DNA of 64,000 nucleotides, taken from the NCBI RefSeq assembly GCF_963583255.1, contig NC_084815.1, positions 7,425,724-7,489,723 of the forward strand, given 5' to 3'. Positions 1 through 12,200 of this stretch are shown here, piece after piece. A model generated the notes under the pieces. The model did not search any database. It saw nothing but the letters and a program-made list of their open reading frames with translations, and was not told the origin of the DNA. Origin of the DNA: Pyrus communis (Eukaryota; Streptophyta; Magnoliopsida; Rosales; Rosaceae). A program made the translations under genes and the position numbers. Each line of letters begins with the position of its first letter. The stretch's first letter is position 1.

Positions 1-145
1 TAGCTTATGAGTGCATGCGTCTGTCTGTATGTACATGCTCTGTGTGTGTGGGTGTGTGTGTATGTACTTTGTCTATGTGTGTGTCCATTTATATATGCTG
101 ATTTTGGGTGTGTGTGCGTGTGTTGATGTATGCTAATTTTCCACG

Positions 146-188
<43 letters not shown>

Positions 189-660
189 GATGTATGCAAG
201 TTTTGTGTGTGTGCTATGTGTATGAATTAAGCAACATAATTTCAAACAGTTTCCACCATAATTACTTAATAGTTTCACAGGTAGTAATGAGAAAATGGAC
301 CATATAAAGTGATTCTCAGTCCCTTTAAACATCCACATTACATATAGAAATCATATGACTATTGGATATAAATAGAGCTTGCTAACTGGAATAATTAACA
401 ATGCAATATATTTATAAAAGAGTGGTAGCAACAAATAACACTTTCTATCTATTTAGGAGTCAAGACTTTCGAGAAAGAACCATTAGTAGGCTAATTAAGC
501 TATTTATGTTCTTCAAATTAAAAAAACCCCACGGCCCTATTTCTATAACTATCTCTATCCGATTGTATAACTAACTAATTAAGCTACATCACTATTTCTT
601 TAACAGAGTCATACATTCTTCACATTGAAAAAAAAAAAGTTACCATAATTAATAAGAAAA
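1..660. other. AT-rich flank with TG microsatellite, no gene
   Basis: No convincing coding sequence is seen. The first 210 bases are dominated by imperfect GTGT runs; the rest is AT-rich single-copy-looking DNA with short A runs near 630. Any terminus of the CACTA element that begins further right was searched for here and not found. Confidence 0.6.
149..186. repeat. (TG)19 microsatellite
   Basis: An uninterrupted TG run lies here, inside a wider TG-rich stretch from about 28 to 215 with interrupted copies that share the phrase TTGATGTATGC. It is a simple sequence repeat and likely length-polymorphic. Confidence 0.95.
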
Positions 661-719
661 ATTCAATCAAGAGCGAGACAACGCCCACTCGAAATCTGAG
701 GAACATAGCTAAAGATAAG

Positions 720-1500
720 TAGCAGAAACCCCAATTTTGCAACCAAAATTTTTAACCAACATCCAATTCCAAAATCCAACACCAAAGTAGCAGAAACCCT
801 ACCCGAAAACTGAGGACCACAACTAAAGATAAGTAGCACGTTGGTTGTTTAGTTACTAGTACATTCATTTGACTTATATTAACCGCATCAATACTCTACT
901 TGTCTGGGAAATCCGTAACCAGTTTTCTAACTTTGGTTCTTTTCCAAGAAGGAAGGAGTTACAAATTTTCCAGATTATGCATTCTGTAGAATCCAACAAC
1001 TACATCTAGCAACCAACATGGAAATTTTCAACAAATATCCAAATCAAACACCAAAGTAGTAGAAACCACAATTGAAAAACCGAGGAACAAAGCTAAATTG
1101 TTGTCTTCATGATTTCTTATTTAAGAATAGCGAGCCAAGCAACAAGTTGTTTGTTTAGTTACTAGTACATTTAATTTAATTGTAACAATACTCTACTTGG
1201 ATAACGGAATCAATGTCATTGCATTCATTTGTAGGAAAGGGAATTGCAACTCAATTACCATAATAGAACGACCTAATAAAAATTATTATAGGGTGGGAAA
1301 CCAATTGTCTAACTTAGGTTACTTTCCAAGAAGGAAAGAGTGTAAACATTTTCTAGTTTTTGCATTTCGCAGATTCCACCTACATCTAGCAACAAATATC
1401 AAGTTTTTCAACCAAAAACTTCAACCAACATCCAATTCCAAAATCCAACAGCAAAAGACCAAAAACCCCACTCGGAAAACCAAGGAACAAAGCTAAAGAT
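720..1500. repeat. Imperfect direct repeats of about 300-400 bp
   Basis: The same ordered blocks recur: CCAACATCCAATTCCAAAAT with an AAAGTAGCAGAAACC block, then AGTTACTAGTACATT, then AATACTCTACTTG, then TTCCAAGAAGGAA, then CTACATCTAGCAAC. The series starts near 745, again near 1021, and a third partial copy begins near 1405. The copies have diverged by substitutions and a roughly 90-bp insertion. No coding frame is conserved across copies, so this is a noncoding tandem duplication, possibly part of the flank of the neighbouring CACTA element. Confidence 0.7.
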
Positions 1501-1559
1501 GGCAGTAAGTTCATTTAGTTCCATTATTTCTCAACACACAATCAAGAGCTAGACAAGGC

Positions 1560-1805
1560 CCTAATTCTAACCCTTTATTTGAAATTATAAAACCCTAATC
1601 TAACCCTCAGTGAAGCACCCTAAATCTAACCCCCAATTTAAGAAAACCTAATCTAACCTCACAGCCCAAAATCGTTCCCCTAATTTAAAACCTAAATCTA
1701 ACCCCAATTAAGAACCCTAAAAACTCTAATTTAAGAACCTAAATGTAACCCCCAATTTACGAACCCTAAATCTAACCCGATTGCCCTAATTTTAACCCCT
1801 AATTT
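1560..1805. repeat. Degenerate telomere-like CCCTAA-rich array
   Basis: About ten imperfect units combine CCCTAAAT, TCTAACCCC and AATTTAAGAA. The plant telomere unit is CCCTAAA, but the units here are spaced and mutated, so this is an interstitial telomere-like low-complexity repeat rather than a telomere. A purine-rich block (1,960-2,040) follows. Confidence 0.65.
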
Positions 1806-2084
1806 GAAAAACAAAAAAAAACAAAGAAAAAAAAAAACAAAACAAAAAAAACCTAATTAACATGGTAAATAAAGAAAATTGAAAATAAAAACTGAATAGG
1901 AAATTACCTCTTGGAGACGAAGATGCGATGGCCGGAAAGAGGGCCAGAGAGATAGATAGAGATACAGAGGAAGGAGAGAGAGGGTATCGTGCCGGGAAAA
2001 ACGGAAGAAGAGGGAAGTAAGGGGAGGAAGGAGAGAGGGGGTTAAAATATAGAATCTTGGGCGACATAGTCTTTGTCTTGCCAG

Positions 2085-2310
2085 GCTAAAAAATCGTCGC
2101 GAAAATCTTTTAAAATTTCCGTAAAAAAAAAAAAAAAAACGTCTTAATTGAATTTTCAGATACTTGCGTGACGAATACATATATTTCATCGTGCAAATAT
2201 ACTTTGAGTGACGAAATATATGTATTCGTCGTGCAAGTGTCTGAAATTTCAATATTCCAACGTAAAATTAAAACGCTTGCGCGACCAAAAATTGTTATGC
2301 CTCGCGCAAT
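2085..2310. repeat. CACTA subterminal repeat array, 3' side
   Basis: Several copies of CGTGACGAA and TTCGTCGTGCAA alternate in both orientations, separated by 15-30 bases. In En/Spm elements such motifs are binding sites for the element-encoded TNPA-like protein; here that role is inferred by family. Confidence 0.7.
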
Positions 2311-3049
2311 TATGTTTTAAAATGGTTTTTTAAATTTTTTTATTTTGTTTACAATTTATTATAAAATATAAATAAACAAATTTATTTACAAAGTAATTCA
2401 CATATAAAATGGGAATCATTCATACCATTTTTTCCATCTCTATATAATGCATTAACTATTTCATGTGTTTTACAAAAAAAGTTAAAAATAAATTGCCTTA
2501 ATCTTTATCCGAACTATAATAACTTTTATTTTCGTCACTATCATCATTTCAGTGTCCCATTCCTCATCATTGATAGGTACGTCACCATTGTCGTTTGTGT
2601 GCACTGGACCATCGTATCGTGGAATATTACTGAGGTCAATTGTGATCGATTGAATCAATATTTTGATTGAAGATACTCATTCTATTTGAAATGGCTTATG
2701 TTTTAAAATGGTTTTTAAATTTTTTTTAATTTTGTTTACAAAGTAATTCACATATAAAATGGGAATCATTCATACCATTTTTTCCATCACTATATATAAT
2801 GTATTAACCATTTCATGTGTTTTACAAAAAAAAGTTACAAATAAATTACCTTAATCTTTATCCGAACTATAATAACTTTCACTTTCGTTGCTATCATCAT
2901 TTTCAGTGTCCTATTCCTCATTATCGATAGGTACGTCACCATAATCATTTGTGTGCACTGGACCATCGTATCGTGGAATATTACTAAGGTCAATTGTGTT
3001 TGATTGAATCAGTATTTTGATTGAAGATACTCCTTTTATCTGAAATGGT
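2311..3049. repeat. Direct tandem duplication of a transposase 3' segment
   Basis: Copy 1 (2,311-2,696) and copy 2 (2,697-3,049) run in parallel from TATGTTTTAAAATGG through CACTGGACCATCGTATCG to TGAAATGG. Copy 2 lacks about 35 bases of AT-rich sequence near its start. Read on the minus strand, each copy carries the PRYDGP-type acidic C-terminal coding segment of the transposase, so the duplication repeats the end of that gene plus its 3' flank. Confidence 0.85.
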
Positions 3050-6000
3050 TCTTGAATAAGATTAGTATCTCAAAGTGTTTCCTCACCACTTTCCATCGAA
3101 GATTCAAGACATTGGTCAGTAACATTGTCGATGTCGTCGTCATACGGTCTTGTTCTGGTATAGCATACACGTTCCTATGATCCATCTTTTGAACAATTTT
3201 CCAACCTCTCTCAGCTTTAGGGTTATCTAGATACACAATTTGTTTTGCCATGGTTGATAAGATGTAAGGGTCGTCATCGTACCAAGTTTTGGTAGTGTTC
3301 ACTGATAGTAATCCATGATCTCTTTTCACACTTCCATGCCTATTTGGGTTTGTATCAAACCATCAACACTTAAATAGGATCAATTGGCACCGGTCTTTGT
3401 AAAGCAATTGCACGACACTTGTTAGTTTGCCATAGAATTCAATGTCTGTACTTTCGCCTTCCCCGGGGACATGAACACTGCTATTTTGCGTACACAACTT
3501 TTCATCTCGTGCACCCGCTAAGAACTTGACGTCGTTGACATGGCAACCCAAGTACAATTCAATGCGAATTGGTACGAACGCCAAGTTATATAACAATTCA
3601 TTGTAAGCGGGGGAATTCGATGCTTTCAGTTAATTCACCTAATATTAGATAAACATTTAAATTTGTTATTCGAGCAATTTAATTGGTACAATATATACGT
3701 CCAATACAAAACACTTCAAACTTGCATATTCGAAAAACCATTGCGGAAACAATTCACAATGTTTCTTGGCATACAATGTGAAGGATGTGCCTGCTTCATC
3801 ATATTTTCATGCTCGTCTAGATATGACAGTGTCTGGCTACAATTGTTGAGTACGGACCAATGTGCTATATCCCTGTCCTTCTTGGAAAAAGACTCGCCAC
3901 AAATCGGATATCCGAATGGTCAAGCAATTTGGGTAAAAATTGAAAGTTTCTCCTTTTCACACCCTCGTCATTATTGTGAGGAGGACAATTGAAAGTTGTG
4001 TCAACATCCTTTAAATACATTCCACAAAATGTATGCTTTTCTTCAAGTCTCCGGGAGGCCTACCAAAACAAAACGATACGATACACATATTACTAATCGT
4101 AATATATTTAATATTAATTAATACAAAAACAAGGAATATATACCTTTTTATTGGATACATCCATCGAAAGTTGATTGCTCCAGCAAGCACTGCCTCCTTT
4201 AGTAAGTGAACTATCACGTGTATCATACTTGTGAAGAAAGCTGGAGGAAATATCATCTCAAACTTGCATAGAACTTGCACAATGTCATGGCGCAATTGAT
4301 TAACTTCCGTTTTTCGCAACGTTCTTGACGTCAATTGCCAAAAAAAACTGGACAACAACATGATTGGTTTCACTACATCGGCTGGCAAGAGATGTCGAAT
4401 ACCTAGAAGAAGTAGGCATTGTAGAACCACATGGCAATCATGACTCTTTAGGCTAGCTAATCCCAGTCAACGTTCACGCAATGCGCAATATTTGAAGCAT
4501 ACCCATTGGGAAACTTTACAGACGATAAAAACGTTAAAAATTCTTTTTTGTCAATTGGTTTCATTGAAAAAAACGCAATATCCCTTCTGGCTTTTTCATT
4601 GTCCCTATTCATCCATAAACCCCGTTGTATTCCCATTCGTTCCAAATCAAACTAGCTTTGATCATGTCCCTTGTCTTGCCTTCAATATCTAGAATTGTGC
4701 TGACCAATGTATCAAATACATTTTTCTCAACATGCATAACATTGAGGTTGTGTCTCAATTTTAGTTTGGACCAATACGGGAGCTCAAAAAACATAGACTT
4801 ATGTGTCTAGTTCATATGTGTAGAAGGTCTTGTCCTAATGAAATTAGTCCCAAAATGAGCAAAATCCAAACGGTTAAGCTGTTCCAAAATCTGATCATCG
4901 AACCATTCTCTGGGTCTGAGGCGATGCTTTTTCTCCTCGTCAAATTCTTTATCCTTCTCTCGCCACTCATGGTCCCAAGGAAACCATCTCCGATGACCAA
5001 GGTAACAAACTTTTATGGCATGCCAACTAGATGTTACGTCTTCCTTGTATACAGGGTATTCCATATAACCTTTAGTGCTCCACCTGAAAACCATTGCATC
5101 TGCGGGGAAATCTTTCACAGTCCACTTCACTGTAGCCCTCAAAGTGAACATCTTGCCAGTACATTTATTGTATGTGCGAACACTGTGTGTCCATAAATCT
5201 TTTAGCTCATCCACCAACAGCCGCAAGTATACATCGATTGACTTACAAGGATTCTCAGTTATCAATAGAGTCATCATCTTGTATTCTTTTTTCATATATT
5301 TCCATGGCGGCAAATTATACGAAAATACGAAAATCGGCCAAGTACTGTGGTGTTGTTTTAAAACCCCAAATGGATTAAATCCGTCAGTGGCAAGTCCCAA
5401 TCTAACGTTACGAGAATTAGCAGCAAAATCAGGGAACGTTCGATCGAACTCTTTCCATGCCTTTCCATCTGCAGAATGCCTTAAGACATTGTCATCAACT
5501 CGTTTTTCCTTATGCTATCTCATGTCCGTGGCAGTATGCGTTGACATATATAATCGCTGCAACCTAGGTTTCAGGGGCAGATAACACATGACTTTTTGTG
5601 GGATCTTAGTCCTTCTATTCTGAGATGTCATTTTGAACCTCAACTCATTGCATACAGGACATTTATCCAATGCTTTATTCTCTTTGTAGAATAAAATACA
5701 ATTGTTTTTCCAAGCGTGGATTTTTTCATAACCCAATCCAAGACCATTCAACACCTTTTGCACATGTCTATGGTCTTTTGGCATATAATTGTCCTTTTGA
5801 AGCATTCTCTTGAAAACCCCCAAAAAGTAATTGAAACACTGGTTCGACATACGATACTTTATTTTTCCATGCATTAGTTCCACAATGGCCGTGAGAATGG
5901 AAAAGCTCTTTCACACCGGATATAACTCTTGGTTGGCATTTTTTAATAGTTTTTCATATTGTTCGAACTCTACACTGTCCATTGGTGTAGGCATGTCATC

Positions 6001-6366
6001 TTCCCCTTCTTGATTGGTGTTTATCGATGTAAATGGAAAAGCATCATTTATAATATCCATGACATGTTCATTAGGATCCACAATAGGTTTAACATTGTCT
6101 ACTCTTGTGGCGTTTGAAGACGAAGCATTGTCTAATTGTTCCTCATGATGGTTCCAAGTATTATATGTCTTAATCATTCCATTCCTTACTAAATGAAATC
6201 GAACATTTTCAATTATCTCCTTTAACGTGTTGTTACACCTCCTACAAGGACATCGGATTCTAGTTGCACCCAAGTTGTGTGTACGTGCAAAGTCAATAAA
6301 ATCTTCAATTCCATCCAAGTATTCATTCGTGCATCTATTCGGGTTCTGTATCCACGTCCTATCCAT
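3036..6366 (-). pseudogene. CACTA TNP2-type transposase pseudogene
   Basis: Read from 6,366 (MDRTWIQNPN), the product starts with the plant transposase-associated domain: its CPCRRC and HLVRNGMIKTY motifs are visible (6,366-5,911). Continuing down the minus strand are TNP2 segments: GYEKIHACKN-type and LDKCPVCNELR (5,883-5,515), GLATDGFNPFG and WPIFVFSYNLPPW (5,400-4,807), then LNVMHVEKNVFDTL (4,794-4,609). Next are a DUF4218-like part with LPADVVKPIMLLSSFF and FPPAFFTSMIHVIVHL (4,430-4,150) and a DUF4216-like part (3,596-3,036). Stop codons and frame changes separate these blocks, for example after 5,911 and 5,515, and one intron-like gap lies near 4,080-4,140. It would have catalysed cut-and-paste transposition of CACTA elements. 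An intact product is not possible from this copy. Confidence 0.85.
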
Positions 6367-7264
6367 AATTCCTAGAACCACAACAACAATACAACAATCA
6401 CAATAACTTCATACAAAATGATAATGTCACCTTATGCCTCCGGTAAAGGCCCTATCCCATTCGGGAATGCATAGTCATGTCACGTAATTTACGACTACAT
6501 CAGATTAGATTTCGATGTGGACGAACTTCGGCAACATCTCCATACAGTTTTTCAGGTATACGACCCGAAGAACGTACAGAGATGACACCGAAATCTCCAC
6601 AACCGAAACCTAATCCTTCAACCATAAACTACACGTCATAACTGTACATTCCCAAACTGTCCAAATAATGGGACAATTCAAGAATTAATTGGACTGCAGT
6701 CATGCTTTCGCATCCATGCGCGAAATTCAACTAATCCTCAAACGGGAAACTAAGTTTTACAAAAAATAAAAAACAAGTACGAAGTTATTTTCAATTAACT
6801 CCGTACATCACAACACATATTTGTATGTCATGTACAAATTTAACAACATAATATAAATATAACTTCACAACACAATATAAACATAACAAACTAAGTTCAA
6901 CATAATTTAATTAATTTTATATGTTTAAAAAATAAAATGAAGAAAATACCTTCTCAATCGTTCTCCACCAATCGCTAATCACACACAATATCCCTATAGA
7001 CAACGAAATTAATGGCGTTAGTATGAATTTACATTAATACTTTTACCCTAATGACAAAAAACGCTTACCAGACTCACCGAAATAGCTAGATCAACCTAGA
7101 GAAGAAGATCGAGGGAGTATTAGATGATGAAATTGAGAGAAAATGGAAATGATGGATGCCGAATTGAGCAAAATCGAAGGGATGAGTGCAGAGGCACAAT
7201 CTACAATTTTTTTTTTGCAGTTTTCCTCTGCACATGCCTAAATCCAGATTAAAAAGTTCACTTT

Positions 7265-7480
7265 TGGACTAACAATTTTGTGTGACGAACCAGGTCTTCG
7301 TCGTGCAAACACCCATTGAGTGACTAAGATGGTCTTTGTCGCACAGATGTCATTTGCGTGATGAAAAAAGAAACATTCATCGCACAAGTTTACCATTTTT
7401 TTATTTTATGTCCTTTACTATTTATTCTTTTGAACACATTGTGTGACGAAAGAATGTATCGTCGTGCAATGCATATTTTT
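7265..7480. repeat. CACTA subterminal repeat array
   Basis: Five or six copies of GTGTGACGAA or TTCGTCGTGCAA in alternating orientation, including TTCGTCGTGCAAACACC and TTCATCGCACAAG. They match the arrays at both ends of the element and mark this as the beginning of the long 5' side. Confidence 0.75.
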
Positions 7481-7724
7481 TTTATTTTTTTATGTTTTTC
7501 TTTTTTATTTCTATGTATTGTAAATTTTTATTTTGTTATAAATCAAAAACTCAAACCTAATTAAACATTAAATTAATTAACAAAACTAATTTACTATCCC
7601 AAATAGAAATTATAATTAATGCAAATATTAATACTCATCCACATAACATATATTTATGCATTAAATTAAATATAAAGTCCACAATATCTTATTTAAGAAA
7701 AAAAAAAAAAAACACTCATCAACT

Positions 7725-8153
7725 TCAATCCTCCTTCGCCCGCAACACATCAAACTTACATTGCTGGAAACTTTGCTTGAAAAGCCCATCCACATAAATC
7801 TGTTGCTTCTCATCGGTTTCATCAACATCCCAATGAACCTACATTAATGCGAATAACAATAAATTAGTAATTTAAAAAATATTACGTTTTAACAAAAATA
7901 ATTGTTCATTATTTACGGCAAACTTACCGATAACTCTCCCAGCATAGACTTTTTCAACTCCTTATGGACCTTTTTCCAAGACTCAAAACTCTACAGAACA
8001 ATCCCTCCACACCAAATTCCCAATGTCATACTTAAATTCGGTGTACGTCTCAGCCAAATTTTTGCCTTCCAAGTATGGTATATGCTTCTGTCGATACCTC
8101 TCTAATCACACTACAAGTTTCTTTTTCCCAGAACCTTCACCATAATCAGCCAT
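7725..8153 (-). pseudogene. Small CACTA accessory ORF, copy 1
   Basis: From ATG at 8,153 the product opens MADYGEGSGKKK and continues with LERYRQKHIPYLEGKN and EFKYDIGNLVW. A GT-AG intron of about 85 bases lies around 7,840-7,927, and exon 2 reads HWDVDETDEKQQIYVDGLF, ending with CKFDVLRAKED before TGA at 7,725. At least one in-frame stop follows KKKLVV, so it is damaged. CACTA elements usually have a second gene besides the TNP2 transposase, often encoding a DNA-binding accessory protein; that role is inferred from position. I do not recognise a named domain. It resembles the ORF interrupted by the Copia insertion in start, size and C-terminus. Confidence 0.5.
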
Positions 8154-8249
8154 TCTTTTTGAAACAAACACACAAATCCCCAAGTTTGTTGCTCAAAATG
8201 CGTCATAAATGTGCAATAAATTGGAAGGTTTGAACACAGTATGAATGTG

Positions 8250-8330
8250 CTTTGTGCGACAAACACATGGATTCGTCGCACAAAGATGTCTTACGGTAGC
8301 GTCGCACAATATATTGTGTGACGAATAAAA
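8250..8330. repeat. CACTA subterminal repeats as short palindromes
   Basis: TTTGTGCGACAAA, TTCGTCGCACAAA and GTCGCACAATATATTGTGTGAC are present; the last is itself an inverted pair of the unit. Confidence 0.75.
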
Positions 8331-8333
8331 TAA

Positions 8334-8395
8334 TTGTAATTATAAAGTTTATGTAAACATAGATATCTATGTTTACGTAAACTTTATAATTACAA
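8334..8395. repeat. 62-bp near-perfect palindrome
   Basis: The sequence reads the same on both strands around GATATC at 8,362-8,367, with a single mismatched pair (8,352 against 8,377) in 31 arm positions. The inner part GTAAACATAGATATC continues symmetrically. It lies directly beside the subterminal repeats of the CACTA element and has no loop, so it could extrude as a cruciform or fold in RNA. Confidence 0.95.
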
Positions 8396-8405
8396 AAAAA
8401 TATTC

Positions 8406-8551
8406 ATAAAATATTTAATATCTTAAATATTTATTCTTAAAATAATTAATGCTTTAAATATTTATTATATAAATAATTAATACCTGAAATATTATTTTAT
8501 AAATAATTAATACCTTAAATATTTATTCTATATATAATTAAAGCCTTAATC
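8406..8551. repeat. 31-bp AT-rich tandem repeat
   Basis: Units of the form AAATATTTATTNTAT plus AAATAATTAATACCTT start near 8,425, 8,456, 8,487 and 8,517, with a partial unit before. The period is 30-31 bases. It follows the palindrome immediately. Confidence 0.8.
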
Positions 8552-8969
8552 CATACAATTATTTTAAGCATAAGTATTCATTGAAGATTGAAAACACATA
8601 TGAACCAAGGATAGGGTGCTTACATTAGGTTAAGTCCAAATACATAACTTATATAAAAAAAAAAACCTTAAATTTCAATATTGTCATACAAAACATAAAT
8701 TTAAAACTACTATTTGGATGGTTCTGGTCCATTCCGCAAGACTTCATAATGCCATTGATTGTAACCTCCATCCAACGCATTATCCATCAACTTCATCAAC
8801 TGTTCGTTCGTATCATCATCAAGAATATACTTACACTGTTACATATATATGCAAATAATTAATTCCAACATATAGCTAAAAATTTCACAAACTTAATTAT
8901 TAATCCATCAACAATATACTACTAATAGTTCATCCATCACAACATTCTTCACATTCCTGGGCACATCTT

Positions 8970-9129
8970 AGATAAAAGTGTTTAGGGTTTGAATTGTATT
9001 ATTTTATTCTTCTCCTTTGAGGAGGCTAAAATATAAGATACAACTTGTAATACAAGTAATATTAAAAGAATTATAACCAAACTAGGAAACATAATTATAT
9101 CCCTAATCTAATTTGGGCTCACGCCAACA
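8970..9129 (-). repeat. 3' LTR of the nested Copia element
   Basis: Direct repeat of 13,178-13,337. It ends on the plus strand in GCTCACGCCAACA and is next to the polypurine tract on its inner side. Confidence 0.95.
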
Positions 9130-9294
9130 CTCCCCCTCAAGTTGGTGCATAGATATCACCTAGGCCCAACTTGTCGAGTGAGTCTTGAAACCTTCTGCAG
9201 AAACTACATGAGTTAAGAACATATGCCAATTGTTCTTCTGTCTTCACGAATGGAATGTCAACCAACTAACATCCAACTTTTCTTTGATTAAATG

Positions 9295-12200
9295 TCAATC
9301 CACCTCAACATGCTTGGTCCTATCATGCTGCACCGGATAGTTAGCTATCTCCCATGCTGCTTGATTATCACAGTACAACATCATAGAACCTTTTGGTTTA
9401 AACCCTATCTTAATGAGTAGAATCTGAAGCCATAGAAGCTCACAAATACCATGTGTCATTCCTCTGTACTCAGCCATGGCCGAAGATCTTGCCACCACAT
9501 TTCTTACTTTTCCATGTCACAAGATTACCAGCTACAAATGTGAAGTATCCCAATGTAGACCGTTGATCAGTAATATATCCAGCCCAATCTGCATCAGTAT
9601 ATCCTTTCACCTCCATATGCCCATGCTTTCTATACATCAACCTTTTTCCTGGAGCTCTTTTTAAGTCTCAAAATCCGCATTACTGCTGCCATATGATCTT
9701 CACTAGGAACATGCATAAATTGACTCACCACATTTACTACGTAAGCAATATCTGGCCTTGTAAGCAACAAGTAAATCAACCGCCCTACCAATCTTTGATA
9801 CCTTTCCTTACTCACAGGGACTTGATCCTGATAAATTGCTAGATGATGATTCTGCATAATAGGTGTATCCACTAGTTTACACCCTAACATACCAGTTTTA
9901 GACAAAAGATCCAATACATACTTTCTCTGTGATAAGTATATTCCTTCTTGAGACCTAGCCACTTCAATTCCCAAGAAGTATTTAACTCCTCCAAGATCTT
10001 TCATCTTAAACTCAGAAGACAAATGCCCTTGCAGACGTTCAATTTCCATTGTATCATCACCTGTGACAATCATATCATCTACATATATGATAAGTAGAGT
10101 TACCTTGCCATGTTTACGTTTGATGAACAACGTATGGTTTGCGTTTCCCTGTCAATACCTATACTTCTTCATCGCCTGGGTTAATCGCCCAAACCATGCT
10201 TTGGATGACTGTTTAAGGCCATACAATGCCTTTCGAAATCTACACACTTTCCCATTGGAGTTTGCAGCGCCATAACCTTGTGGAATATCCATGTACACAT
10301 TTTCCTCCAAATCACCATGTGGAAAAGAATTTTTAATATCAAACTATCTCAGAGGCCAATCATGGTTCGCATCAAGAGATAATAAAACTCTAATGATATT
10401 CATCTTTGCAACAGGAGCAAAAGTCTCCTGATAATCAACCCCAAAGGTTTGGATAAAACCTTTGGCCACTAGCCTCGCCTTGTATGTATCAATTGTTCTA
10501 TTCGCCTTATGTTTAATAGTGAACACCCACTTGCACCCCACTGATTTTTTTGCCTTTGGGAAGTGGGACCACACTCCATGTATTATTCTTTTGTAGTGCT
10601 TCCATTTCAACTTGCATTGCTTCTTTCCATTTCGAATCTTTCAAAGCTTCCTCCACTCTGGTGGGTATTTTGATGGTTTCTATTTGCTGAACAAATACAC
10701 AGTATTTTGGTGAAAGTCGATGAGTAGAGACACAGTTTGAAATGGAATACCGCACCTTTCCTTTTGGAGAGTGCCTGTCTGGTGGCCTTCTTCAATTTTG
10801 TCGAGGAGGCAACATATAAGATGGTTCAATAATTTCCAAGTAAGTTACTTACCTTGGGAATATCCATTGGATCATAGATTGACACTGAAGAAGTTTGAGA
10901 GGGGTTTTTATTGGAATTGTGACAGATAACAGATGGCTCATTTGGGCAATTTGACGCAGCAAGAAACCAATTTGGGTTATTGGCAAACATAAGAGAGGGC
11001 CCAAGCCCAGTTTGGTCGTCGGCTGGTGCAAGAGACGACCAAGATAAGATATTCGTAGCAAGTGGCCCACTAGGCGATGTTCTATGATGGTCATGTGGTC
11101 TATCTGCAGGCCCGCGTTCATTATCCTCAAATTCCAACACGTGTCTTGGGCCTTCATTATCCTCTAGATCCAGCCCGTGCCTTGGGCCTTCATTTGGGCA
11201 GTCAATACTTAAACCAATAGGGATATCGAACCAGCCATAATCTTCACTTACGATTATCTCCCCATGAGGAGTATGGCTGGGAAGAAAAAATAATTCATCT
11301 TCAGATAAGATAACATCCATAGTGACGCATACATGTTGAGTATGTGGATGATAACAACGGTAACCCTTTTGTTGTGGACTGAATCCAATGAAAACACACC
11401 ATACAACACATGGATGAAGTTTGCTTCGTTGATTTTTGTGAAGATGGACATGTGCCACACAACCAAAAACTCGGGGCTCGAGATGAAGGGTGAAGGGGAG
11501 CAAAGCATGATCGGCAAGCACAGCCAAAGGTGTTTTAAAAGAGAGAACACGCGATGGCATTCGATTAATGAGATAAACAGCATAGGTGACTGCATCAGCC
11601 CATTATGTCTTGGGTGCACAACTACCAAGAAGAAGAGCACATTTAATCTCAAGTATGTGCCGATTTTTTTGTTCAGCAACTCCATTTTGTTGTGGGGTTT
11701 GAGGGCACAAAGTTTCATGGAGAATGCCTTTTTCCGTAAAAAACTGAGAAAGTTCCTGATTAAGATACTTACCACTATTGTCTGATCGAAGCACTTTAAT
11801 AGTGAGTGAATATTGAGTACAAACCATGTGATAAAAACTTCTGAAGAGACTACCCACATCGCTTTTATTTTTCATGAGGTACAACCAAGTCATTCTGGTC
11901 AAGTCATCAACAAATGTTACAAACCAACGCACATCGTGCTGAGTAGTAACTGGAGATGGCCCCCACACATCAGAATGAATTAGCTCAAAAGGAATTTTTC
12001 TTCTATTCAAACTCGGGGGATCAGAAGCTTGATGACTTTTGGCTAATGTGCAAACATTACACTTTAATGAAGAATCTGAAATATTACCAAATAATGACGG
12101 AAGTAATTTTCTCAAATAACCGAAGGAAGCATGACTAAGATGATGATGCCACAACTGAATGGTCTTCAACTTCCCACTATCACGATCTTGAACTTGATGA

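Noticed and set aside
1792..2252. Two overlapping minus-strand frames (91 and 131 codons)
   Set aside because: They translate polypurine and subterminal-repeat sequence into Ser/Phe/Arg-rich low-complexity peptides; not gene-like.
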